Positions 1 to 4,855 of a DNA stretch of 5,378 nt are shown here, one piece after another. Numbering within the stretch: position 1 is the stretch's first letter; each line of letters begins with the position of its first letter. Origin of the DNA: an uncultured Eubacteriales bacterium (GTDB taxonomy: Bacteria; Bacillota; Clostridia; Oscillospirales; UMGS1783); NCBI GenBank assembly GCA_905209135.1, contig CAJLRT010000096.1, forward strand, positions 1 to 5,378, read 5' to 3'. Both the position numbers and the translations under genes were made by a program. The notes below the pieces were generated by a model. It was not told the origin of the DNA. It saw nothing but the letters and a program-made list of their open reading frames with translations, and made no database searches.

Positions 1-47
1 ACGAGATCACTGTGTGACTGGAGTTCAGACGTGTGCTCTTCCGATCT
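1..47 (+). other. Illumina TruSeq adapter contamination at contig start
   Basis: Bases 14-47 match the TruSeq index-read adapter, from GTGACTGGAGTTCAG to GCTCTTCCGATCT. They are preceded by the end of the P7 primer (ACGAGAT, 1-7) and a six-base barcode CACTGT (8-13), the reverse complement of TruSeq index 5 (ACAGTG). The stretch is synthetic and should be trimmed. Any reading frame that enters it is an artefact: translations give the adapter-derived peptides CSSDL, LFRS and EIGRAHV. The match is recalled from known adapter sequence and was not searched. Confidence 0.98.
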
Positions 48-311
48 CCCGAACATGAGGATCATCAACACGGAGTTGACGGAGCGCGACCGGTCGGCGA
101 CCCGCCCCCAGATGAACTGCCCGACGATCATTGCAACAGGCCGAAACGCCATAAGCACGCCGAGCTCTGCGGCTGTCATACCCATTCTGGTGACAAAAGT
201 CGGCAAAAACGCCATGGGCGCGTTCAAGCCGAACGCCGTCAGAAAACGGTAGAAAAACATCGGCAGAACTGAATTCCGATACCGGCCGTACACTTTTTTT
301 AAATTTTCCAA
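48..311 (-). CDS. MFS transporter, N-terminal fragment (MFS_1-like), cut by contig end
   Basis: This is the first 88 residues of a polytopic inner-membrane transporter of the major facilitator superfamily; the substrate cannot be told. The translation begins LENLKKVYGRYRNS, a short cytoplasmic lead. A first hydrophobic helix follows at about residues 15-40 (FFYRFLTAFGLNAPMAFLP), then a short loop with TRMGMTAAELG, a second helix at about 50-66, and the loop 2-3 signature GRVADRSRS at about 69-77, which matches MFS motif A (GxxaDRxGR). A third helix begins before the cut. A full protein would be about 400 residues. The start is a TTG at 311-309, with AGGAGAGG six bases upstream and a strong promoter giving a leader of about 28 bases. 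Later ATG and GTG codons lack a ribosome binding site. It is transcribed divergently from yceD. A longer open frame on this strand (25-414) is in another register and is a shadow. The style resembles the LacY/nucleoside-symporter-like branch, but that is only an impression. Confidence 0.85.
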
Positions 312-317
312 AGCCTT

Positions 318-325
318 CCTCTCCT
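318..325 (-). promoter_or_regulatory. Ribosome binding site fixing the TTG start of the MFS gene
   Basis: On the minus strand AGGAGAGG lies six bases upstream of TTG (311-309). It is the only good Shine-Dalgarno match near the start of the transporter frame, so it decides for the rare TTG over downstream ATG or GTG codons. Confidence 0.8.
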
Positions 326-345
326 ATGATTCTAATAATATAAAG

Positions 346-374
346 ATTATAACATGTGAAAAACCGAATGTAAA
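346..374 (-). promoter_or_regulatory. SigA-type extended -10 promoter for the MFS gene
   Basis: Read on the minus strand, the -35 is TTTACA (374-369), the spacer is 17 bases, and the -10 is TATAAT (351-346). An extended TGT precedes the -10 (354-352). Transcription would start near 340-339, leaving a leader of about 28 bases before the TTG start. Near-perfect boxes and spacing make this one of the stronger regulatory calls in the window. Confidence 0.85.
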
Positions 375-425
375 TAAGAAAACCAGCCCAATCCCCGCAT
401 ATTTTTTCCCGCATGGCCGATAACG

Positions 426-455
426 CGGGTTAAATTGAAAATTCCGGGATAAATT
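426..455 (+). repeat. Imperfect 11-base direct repeat just upstream of the yceD -35 box
   Basis: CGGGTTAAATT (426-436) and CGGGATAAATT (445-455) match at 10 of 11 positions, start to start 19 bases, about two helical turns. The second copy ends one base before the -35 box at 457. It could be a regulator-binding pair, or simply AT-rich upstream sequence that aids RNA polymerase binding. No known operator was recognised. Confidence 0.4.
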
Positions 456-456
456 C

Positions 457-485
457 TTGACAGAACGGAATGGTATATGTATAAT
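457..485 (+). promoter_or_regulatory. Consensus SigA-type promoter for the yceD-rpmF-der-plsY-gpsA cluster
   Basis: A perfect TTGACA (457-462), a 17-base spacer and a perfect TATAAT (480-485) are present. The expected start of transcription is near 491-493, about 20 bases before the yceD ATG at 513. This is as strong a vegetative promoter as can be written and fits a highly expressed ribosomal-protein transcript. It runs back to back with the MFS promoter about 83 bases away. Confidence 0.93.
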
Positions 486-501
486 ATTATTTGCAAGTTT
501 A

Positions 502-507
502 GAGGTG
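502..507 (+). promoter_or_regulatory. Ribosome binding site fixing the yceD start at 513
   Basis: GAGGTG lies five bases upstream of ATG 513-515. The in-frame ATG at 477 lies in the promoter, upstream of the -10 box and the predicted transcript start, so it cannot be used. The 513 start is therefore chosen. Confidence 0.85.
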
Positions 508-512
508 TCGCC

Positions 513-980
513 ATGAGGCTGGATATCAGTCGGGTCTTGACCCATGACAACTACACGCTGGAGTTCGACTGCAGCGAGGATTTTTCCGCAAGGGAAACCG
601 CAGACGGAAGCCGCCCCTTTGCAGCGGTCCGCGTATACGGCACCGTGCGTATGCGCTATGACGGCGTCCGCCTCCAGGCAGCCATAGAAGCGCCCTGCAC
701 CGCTCCCTGCTCCCGCTGTCTGGAACCCGTCCGGTTCCTTCTGGAAGAGATTCTCACAGCCTATGTGGCCGAAAGCGGCGAAGCGCCCGACGACGACGGC
801 GACAAGCTCATACTTCCCCTGAAAAACGGGCGCTATGTGGAGCTGAGCGAACCGGTGTACGACGCGCTGCTGTTCGCCTATCCGAGCAAGGTGCTCTGCA
901 GCGACGACTGCAAGGGCCTGTGCCCGGGCTGCGGCTGCAACCTCAATACCGAGCAGTGTTCCTGTGTGTCAGGCGGGTAG
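513..980 (+). CDS. yceD: YceD/DUF177 family protein, 50S-linked, upstream of L32
   Basis: This 155-residue protein belongs to the YceD/DUF177 family, whose gene is very often found directly before rpmF. Family members have been linked to 23S rRNA and large-subunit accumulation. The family mark is the cysteine-rich tail: a CSRC pair (C66, C69), then CSDDCKGLCPGCGCNLN (129-145) and CSC (149-151). This gives the classic C-x3-C-x-GLCP-x-CG-x-NLN pattern and a probable zinc site. The N-terminal part (MRLDISRVL) and acidic middle are usual for the family, and the length is close to normal. It is the first gene of the cluster, 20 bases behind the predicted transcript start, and rpmF begins 57 bases after its stop. 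The exact biochemical role is not settled, so the call is family-level. Confidence 0.93.
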   Translation: MRLDISRVLTHDNYTLEFDCSEDFSARETADGSRPFAAVRVYGTVRMRYDGVRLQAAIEAPCTAPCSRCLEPVRFLLEEILTAYVAESGEAPDDDGDKLILPLKNGRYVELSEPVYDALLFAYPSKVLCSDDCKGLCPGCGCNLNTEQCSCVSGG

Positions 981-1037
981 GCAAATCACCCTTTCCGCTT
1001 TTTGTATACTATTATTTCCCATGAGGAGGTGTCATAG

Positions 1038-1220
1038 ATGCCACAAAAAAGAAAGACGTCCAAAGCCCGGAGAGATCTGCGTCGCTCCAGCGTTTGGAAA
1101 CTGGAAGCGCCGGCGCTCACCAAGTGCGGCCAGTGCGGCGAATTGATTCTGGCTCACAGAGTCTGTGACAGTTGCGGTTACTACAACGGTAAACAAGTAC
1201 TGAAAAAACAAGACGCGTAA
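1038..1220 (+). CDS. rpmF: Large ribosomal subunit protein bL32, zinc-binding form
   Basis: This 60-residue, very basic protein matches bL32 throughout: the N-terminal KRKTSKARRDLRRS, then VWKLEAP, and the closing HRVCDSCGYYNG. bL32 is a structural component of the 50S subunit. Two CxxC pairs are intact (C30, C33 and C43, C46), so this is the zinc-binding (C+) version rather than the cysteine-free paralogue some bacteria use under zinc limitation. The start is ATG 1038, with a strong GAGGAGGT (1023-1030) seven bases before it. The N-terminus reads MPQKRKTS where MAVPKRKTS is more usual, a small variation. A longer frame beginning at 964 is in another register and is a shadow. It is likely co-transcribed with yceD. 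Confidence 0.98.
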   Translation: MPQKRKTSKARRDLRRSSVWKLEAPALTKCGQCGELILAHRVCDSCGYYNGKQVLKKQDA

Positions 1221-1228
1221 AAAAGCAC

Positions 1229-1263
1229 GAGAGGGCGACTGTTGTTTCCTTCTCTCTTTTTTT
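1229..1263 (+). terminator. Possible weak intrinsic terminator/attenuator between rpmF and der
   Basis: GAGAG (1229-1233) pairs with CTCTC (1252-1256). Two further G-C pairs (1234-1235 with 1248-1249) follow across a two-base bulge, around a 12-base loop. Seven Ts follow (1257-1263). The T tract is good but the stem is short and interrupted. No promoter is visible between here and der, so it probably lets part of the transcription through, lowering der, plsY and gpsA relative to L32. Confidence 0.45.
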
Positions 1264-1275
1264 AGACGTGCATAC

Positions 1276-1280
1276 GGAGG
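1276..1280 (+). promoter_or_regulatory. Ribosome binding site fixing the der start at 1286
   Basis: GGAGG lies five bases before ATG 1286-1288. This favours the ATG over the in-frame GTG at 1268, which would add six residues (MHTEAT) and has only a T-rich run in front. Der homologues normally begin M-x-K-P-I-V-A-I-V-G, as here. Confidence 0.85.
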
Positions 1281-1285
1281 CCACC

Positions 1286-2623
1286 ATGGCGAAACCGATT
1301 GTGGCGATCGTTGGCCGGCCGAACGTGGGAAAGTCCACCCTGTTCAATAAGCTGGCCGGACATCGCATCTCCATTGTTGACGATCTGCCCGGCGTAACGC
1401 GCGACAGACTGTACGCCGACTGCAGTTGGCTGGACCATGAATTTACCCTGATCGACACCGGCGGGCTGGAGCCTGATTCCGGTGATATTATTCTGTCCAA
1501 AATTAAGGAGCAGGCCGACGTCGCCATCGACAATGCGGACGTCATCCTGTTCGTAACCGACATTACCGCGGGCCTGACGGCGACCGACATGCAGATTGCC
1601 GACATCCTGCGCCGCAGCGGCAAGCCGGTGCTTGTGTGCGTCAACAAGTGCGACCGCGTAGGCGACGTGCCGCCCGAGTTCTACGAGTTTTACAATCTGG
1701 GCCTGGGCGACGGCCTCTTCCCCGTCTCCTCCGTGCACGGCCACGGCACAGGCGACCTGCTCGACGCGGCCTGCGCCCTGTTCCCTGCCCGGGACGGCAA
1801 AGAACAGGACGAGCAGATCATCAAGGTTGCCATCGTCGGCAAGCCGAACGTGGGGAAAAGCTCCCTGCTCAACCGGATTCTCGGCGTGGAGCGCTCCATC
1901 GTCTCGGACATGGCGGGCACCACCCGCGACGCGATCGACGCATTCTATGAGAACGAGTCGGGAAAATACCTGCTCATCGACACAGCCGGCGTCCGGCGCA
2001 AAAGCCGGGTCGAGGAATCCGTGGAACGCTACAGCGTCCTGCGCGCCTTTATGGCCGTGGAGCGGGCCGACGTCGTACTGATCCTGATCGACGCGCGCGA
2101 CGGCGTGACGGAGCAGGACACCAAAATCGCCGGCTATGCCGACGACAAGGGCAAAGCCTGCGTCATCGTCGCGAACAAGTGGGATATTACCGAAAAGGAC
2201 CACCGGACCATGGACGTCTCCCGCAAAGAGATACGCCAGAAGCTCGGCTTTATGGACTACGCGCCGATTCTGTTTATCTCGGCAAAGACGGGCCAGCGGG
2301 TCGATAAACTGTTCCCCCTGATCCGGCAGGTATACGAGAAAAACAATATGCGGATTACCACGGGCACGCTCAACGCCATGCTGGCAGACGCCGTGGCGCG
2401 CGTGCAGCCGCCGTCCGACAAGGGCCGCCGCCTGCGCCTGTTCTACATCACCCAGTCCGCCGTACAGCCGCCCACCTTTGTCACCTTTGTCAACGACGCG
2501 GAACTGTTTCACTTCTCCTACCGAAGATATTTGGAAAACTGCATCCGGGAGACTTTCGGCTTGGATGGGACGCCCATCCGGATGATCGTGCGCGAACGCG
2601 ACGAGAAAAAAGGAGGCCGTTAG
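1286..2623 (+). CDS. der: Ribosome-assembly GTPase Der (EngA), double G domain
   Basis: Der is an essential GTPase with two tandem G domains that acts in late maturation of the 50S subunit. All motifs are present in this 445-residue product. G domain 1 has the P-loop GRPNVGKST (10-18), switch I GVTRD (36-40), DTGG (57-60) and NKCD (120-123). G domain 2 has GKPNVGKSS (185-193), GTTRD (211-215), DTAG (232-235) and NKWD (297-300), with SAK near 332. The C-terminal KH-like domain (about 350-440) contains the usual LFYITQ and PPTFVTFVN (395-403) stretches. The length is typical. plsY starts three bases after its stop, so the two are translationally close. Nothing is missing or odd. A very long open frame on the opposite strand across this gene is a by-product of GC-rich codon use. 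Confidence 0.98.
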   Translation: MAKPIVAIVGRPNVGKSTLFNKLAGHRISIVDDLPGVTRDRLYADCSWLDHEFTLIDTGGLEPDSGDIILSKIKEQADVAIDNADVILFVTDITAGLTATDMQIADILRRSGKPVLVCVNKCDRVGDVPPEFYEFYNLGLGDGLFPVSSVHGHGTGDLLDAACALFPARDGKEQDEQIIKVAIVGKPNVGKSSLLNRILGVERSIVSDMAGTTRDAIDAFYENESGKYLLIDTAGVRRKSRVEESVERYSVLRAFMAVERADVVLILIDARDGVTEQDTKIAGYADDKGKACVIVANKWDITEKDHRTMDVSRKEIRQKLGFMDYAPILFISAKTGQRVDKLFPLIRQVYEKNNMRITTGTLNAMLADAVARVQPPSDKGRRLRLFYITQSAVQPPTFVTFVNDAELFHFSYRRYLENCIRETFGLDGTPIRMIVRERDEKKGGR

Positions 2624-2626
2624 GCA

Positions 2627-3295
2627 ATGCATATATGGAGATATGTACTCACTGCCGTAGTGGCTTATTTTATCGGGAATCTCAATTTTTCCATCATCTT
2701 CTCCAAAATCGTATTCAATAAGGATATCCGCAACTACGGCAGCGGCAACGCCGGCACCACCAATACGTTCCGCACCTTCGGCCCCCTGCTGGGGACGATC
2801 GTCATGCTCTGTGACATCGGCAAAGGCGCGCTCGCCGTATACCTCGGCAAGACCGTTATGTTCGGCTATACCGAACGCCTTGCCGCCGTGCTCGCCGCGC
2901 TGTTCGTTGCGATCGGGCATGTATATCCCGTCATATTCCGCTTCCGCGGCGGCAAGGGCGTGGCCGCCATCGGCGGCGCGCTGCTGATGCTGGACTACCG
3001 CATGTTCTGCATGATGCTGCCCGTATTTCTCGCCGTACTGCTTGCGAGCGGCTACATGTCCGCAGCGTCTCTTTCCGTTGTGATTACCTGTCCCCTGTCC
3101 GCGTTTATTATCAGCCATTTTATGGACGGGAACTCCAAAATGTACACCACCATGTACGTCATCACCGCATCCGTGTTCGGGCTGTTCATCCTGTTCACGC
3201 ACCGGTCCAACCTCATGCGGCTGATAAAGGGTGAAGAACGCAAACTGCTCTGGAACAAAAAAGGCGCGAAAGAGGAGGACAAGACCAATGGCTGA
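2627..3295 (+). CDS. plsY: Glycerol-3-phosphate acyltransferase PlsY (acyl-phosphate dependent)
   Basis: PlsY transfers an acyl group from acyl-phosphate to the sn-1 position of glycerol 3-phosphate, giving lysophosphatidate; the acyl-phosphate comes from PlsX, not encoded here. It is an integral membrane protein. The 222 residues contain the three conserved family motifs: GSGNAGTTN with R49 (38-49), GHVYPVIFRFRGGKGVA (97-113), and THRSNLMRLIKGEE (191-204). Several hydrophobic segments are visible at about 6-28, 52-74, 84-104, 112-142, 146-163 and 174-190, followed by a charged tail. The start ATG has AGGAGG (2611-2616), inside the end of der, ten bases upstream. The gene overlaps gpsA by eight bases, and GpsA makes its substrate, which strongly supports the call. 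The length is slightly above the usual 190-215 because of the basic and acidic tail. Confidence 0.97.
   Translation: MHIWRYVLTAVVAYFIGNLNFSIIFSKIVFNKDIRNYGSGNAGTTNTFRTFGPLLGTIVMLCDIGKGALAVYLGKTVMFGYTERLAAVLAALFVAIGHVYPVIFRFRGGKGVAAIGGALLMLDYRMFCMMLPVFLAVLLASGYMSAASLSVVITCPLSAFIISHFMDGNSKMYTTMYVITASVFGLFILFTHRSNLMRLIKGEERKLLWNKKGAKEEDKTNG
3271..3278 (+). promoter_or_regulatory. Ribosome binding site fixing the gpsA start at 3288
   Basis: AGAGGAGG sits inside the last codons of plsY, nine bases before ATG 3288-3290. It decides against the in-frame GTG at 3231, which would add 19 basic residues ahead of the Rossmann fold. The resulting eight-base overlap with plsY allows coupled translation. 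Confidence 0.85.
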
Positions 3296-4304
3296 CATTG
3301 CGATTCTCGGCAGCGGCGGCTGGGGCATGGCCATGGCGGTCAACCAGCTTCAAAACGGGCATACGCTTACCCTTTGGTCCCCATACGAAGAGGAGATTGA
3401 AGGCCTGCGCAAGGCGCGCGGCAACGCGCGGCTGCTCCCCGGCGTCGTCCTCCCGGAGCAGATCGGGCTGACGACGGATCTGTCCTGCGCCGCAAAAGCG
3501 GATATCTGCGTCATCGCAGTCCCCTCCGGCGCAGTGCGCAGCGTAGCCGCCGCCCTGCGCGGCGTCGTCTCCGCCCCTCTCATCGTCAGCCTTGCAAAAG
3601 GCATTGAAAACGGCTCGTTTATGCGCATGTCGGAGGTGATCCTGTCCGAACTGCCCGGTGCGCGGGTCACCGTACTGTCCGGCCCCTCCCACGCCGAGGA
3701 GGTTGCGCGCGGTATTCCCACCCTCTGCGTCGTCGCCTCGCAGAAACTGGAGGACGCGTGCCATATCCAGGACGAGATGATGAACCCCACCCTGCGCCTG
3801 TACACCTCGACCGACCTTGCCGGCGTGGAGCTCGGCGGCGCGATTAAGAATGTCATGGCGCTGGCCGTCGGCATGCTCGACGGCATGGGCATGGGCGACA
3901 ACACCAAGGCCGCCCTCATGACCCGCGGCATTACCGAGATGATGCGCCTCGGCGTGGCCTTCGGCGGCCAGCCGGAAACTTTTACCGGGCTTACCGGTAT
4001 CGGCGACCTGATTGTGACATGTATCAGCCAGCATTCCCGCAACAAACGGGCGGGCGTGCTCATAGGCTCCGGCATGACGCCGGAGGATGCGGTCGCCCAG
4101 GTGGGGACGGTGGAGGGCTACACCACGACAAAAGCAGTTTACGCCGTCGCCAAAGAGCTCGGGATTGAAATGCCCATTGTAGAGGCCATCCACGGCGTGC
4201 TGTATGAGGGAGAGCAGGCGATGCAGACGCTCGACCGGCTCATGCGCCGCAATAAAAAACACGAAAACGAACAGGAATGGTTTAAGGGAAAAACAGACCT
4301 GTAA
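3288..4304 (+). CDS. gpsA: NAD(P)-dependent glycerol-3-phosphate dehydrogenase
   Basis: GpsA is a cytosolic enzyme that reduces dihydroxyacetone phosphate to sn-glycerol 3-phosphate, the backbone for phospholipids. The 338 residues begin with a Rossmann fold, MADIAILGSGGWGMA, carrying the dinucleotide-binding GSGGWG (8-13). The usual landmarks follow in order: VIAVPSGAVR (75-84), SLAKGIE (101-107, with conserved K104), LSGPSHAEEVARG (130-142), and ELGGAIKNVMALAVG (181-195) with the probable catalytic lysine K187. Then come GDNTKAALMTRG (203-214), the TGIGDLIVTC stretch (236-245) and SRNKRAG (250-256) with the substrate-phosphate-binding Arg-Asn. The length is typical. It overlaps plsY by eight bases and closes the cluster, with a strong terminator 19 bases after its stop. 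The last 15 residues are charged and not conserved in the family. Confidence 0.98.
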   Translation: MADIAILGSGGWGMAMAVNQLQNGHTLTLWSPYEEEIEGLRKARGNARLLPGVVLPEQIGLTTDLSCAAKADICVIAVPSGAVRSVAAALRGVVSAPLIVSLAKGIENGSFMRMSEVILSELPGARVTVLSGPSHAEEVARGIPTLCVVASQKLEDACHIQDEMMNPTLRLYTSTDLAGVELGGAIKNVMALAVGMLDGMGMGDNTKAALMTRGITEMMRLGVAFGGQPETFTGLTGIGDLIVTCISQHSRNKRAGVLIGSGMTPEDAVAQVGTVEGYTTTKAVYAVAKELGIEMPIVEAIHGVLYEGEQAMQTLDRLMRRNKKHENEQEWFKGKTDL

Positions 4305-4322
4305 TCAAACTGGGAAAAACAG

Positions 4323-4350
4323 GGCTGCAGCGCTTGCTGCAGCCTTTTTT
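4323..4350 (+). terminator. Strong intrinsic terminator after gpsA
   Basis: A perfect nine-base-pair stem, GGCTGCAGC (4323-4331) with GCTGCAGCC (4336-4344), closes a four-base loop. Six Ts follow (4345-4350). It lies 19 bases after the gpsA stop and marks the 3' end of the cluster transcript. Confidence 0.95.
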
Positions 4351-4363
4351 ATACGCCGGTTTC

Positions 4364-4491
4364 TCCATGCGCCTGTCTCCCCGCTCGCCCGCTCGCCCAC
4401 CTGCCCGCTCGCCCACCTGCCCATGCACACGCTCGCCTATACACCTGCGCGTCCGTGCACCCGCATACCCGCATACCCGCATACCCGCGCT
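4364..4491 (+). repeat. Degenerate 8-base tandem repeat, about 16 units
   Basis: The 128 bases divide cleanly into octamers in one phase. CCCGCTCG occurs at 4380, 4388 and 4404, CCCACCTG at 4396 and 4412, CCCATGCA at 4420, CACGCTCG at 4428, and CCCGCATA three times in a row at 4460, 4468 and 4476. More worn copies are TCCATGCG (4364), CCTGTCTC (4372), CCTATACA (4436), CCTGCGCG (4444), TCCGTGCA (4452) and CCCGCGCT (4484). The plus strand is strongly C-rich. Open frames through it on both strands give only low-complexity Pro/Arg/Thr or Gly/Arg peptides. There is no sign of a coding role or of spacers as in CRISPR. Confidence 0.88.
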
Positions 4492-4584
4492 CCTTCCCCT
4501 GCGGGCGGACAAACCGTCTCCTGGCAATGTCGGCAATCGGTCAGTCCCAGGCCGGGCCGCAGGCAGCTTCCCGGTACGCCTCCC

Positions 4585-4699
4585 GCGCCGCCGCTTTTTT
4601 GCCCCGCAATTTTGTTCACCGCCGCCTCCGCGCGCACCGGCGCTATCCGCTTTCCGCCTTTCCCATTTTGCCGGCGCCGCCAAAATTGCGCGGCGGCGC
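4585..4699. repeat. Two-part inverted repeat that overlaps a terminator stem
   Basis: GCGCCGCC (4585-4592) and CGCAATTTTG (4605-4614) are complementary, in order, to GGCGGCGC (4692-4699) and CAAAATTGCG (4681-4690). The left arm has a 12-base bulge against one base on the right. The right arm shares GGCGGCGC with the terminator stem 4674-4699, so the two folds exclude each other. It may be chance in GC-rich sequence, although the 10-base AT-containing match is less easily so. Confidence 0.5.
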
Positions 4700-4705
4700 T
4701 TTTTT
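4674..4705 (+). terminator. Second plus-strand intrinsic terminator in the non-coding spacer
   Basis: An eight-base-pair all-GC stem, GCGCCGCC (4674-4681) with GGCGGCGC (4692-4699), encloses a ten-base loop (AAAATTGCGC). Six Ts follow (4700-4705). The form is convincing, but no gene or clear promoter lies between it and the gpsA terminator 320 bases upstream. It may be a back-up terminator for the cluster or the end of an unrecognised transcript. Confidence 0.7.
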
Positions 4706-4749
4706 CCAGGCGAACGCCCTGCCGTGAACCGGAGCAGGAACATATTCTT

Positions 4750-4789
4750 AAAAAGCACGGGTGCGTATTCTGTGTAGAATACGCACCCG
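4750..4789 (-). terminator. Perfect 14-bp hairpin, likely terminator of the PfkB-family kinase gene
   Basis: CGGGTGCGTATTCT (4758-4771) pairs perfectly with AGAATACGCACCCG (4776-4789) around the four-base loop GTGT. On the minus strand the stem is followed by TGC and then five Ts (4754-4750). It lies 66 bases beyond the kinase stop. The gap before the short T run makes it less than ideal as a terminator. The plus strand has no T run, so it is not a terminator for gpsA. Confidence 0.7.
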
Positions 4790-4829
4790 CACCGCATTAT
4801 AATAGAAGAAGGCACTCTCAATTTATTTT

Positions 4830-4841
4830 GCCCTTTCGGGC
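4830..4841 (-). other. Small GNRA-loop hairpin just after the kinase stop codon
   Basis: Read on the minus strand, GCCC-GAAA-GGGC folds as a four-base-pair stem with a stable GAAA tetraloop, 14 bases after the stop. No T run follows, so it is not an intrinsic terminator. It could protect the 3' end of the mRNA, or be without function. Confidence 0.35.
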
Positions 4842-4855
4842 CCACGTTATACTGC

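Larger units (their letters stand above)
4492..4755. other. Non-coding spacer between the tandem repeat and the right-hand hairpin
   Basis: No frame here has a ribosome binding site plus recognisable protein; those present give Pro/Arg/Ala-rich low-complexity products typical of GC-rich non-coding DNA. No promoter with a plausible -35 and -10 pair was found. The only structured parts are the inverted repeat and the plus-strand terminator, which are listed separately. Confidence 0.65.

Noticed and set aside
31..272. Plus-strand frames beginning MCSSDL and MLFRSP.
   Set aside because: Their starts lie in the sequencing adapter and the rest is antisense to the MFS gene.
408..429. CCCGC/GCGGG inverted repeat in the divergent intergenic region as a terminator or operator.
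   Set aside because: Only five pairs around a 12-base loop and no T run in the proper place; likely chance.
477..512. Upstream in-frame ATG extending YceD by 12 residues.
   Set aside because: It overlaps the TATAAT box and lies before the predicted transcript start; ATG 513 has a proper ribosome binding site.
1003..1010. TATACT-like -10 box between yceD and rpmF.
   Set aside because: No acceptable -35 at 16-18 bases upstream and no extended TGN, so an internal promoter cannot be supported.
1262..3343. Very long open frame (693 codons) on the minus strand across der and plsY.
   Set aside because: It is exactly antisense to two well-conserved genes, gives a His/Asp/Val-rich product with no recognisable domain, and arises because GC-rich codon use on the plus strand avoids complementary stops.
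3213..4262. Long open frame (349 codons) on the minus strand across gpsA.
   Set aside because: It is antisense to a complete gpsA, its composition is unlike a protein (His/Ala/Gly-rich), and it has no ribosome binding site.
4364..4491. CRISPR array.
   Set aside because: The units are 8 bases and contiguous with no spacers, and there are no cas genes.
4775..4803. TATAAT at 4798-4803 as a plus-strand promoter.
   Set aside because: The -35 position (TAGAAT) is poor, it lies in a hairpin arm, and no plus-strand gene follows.
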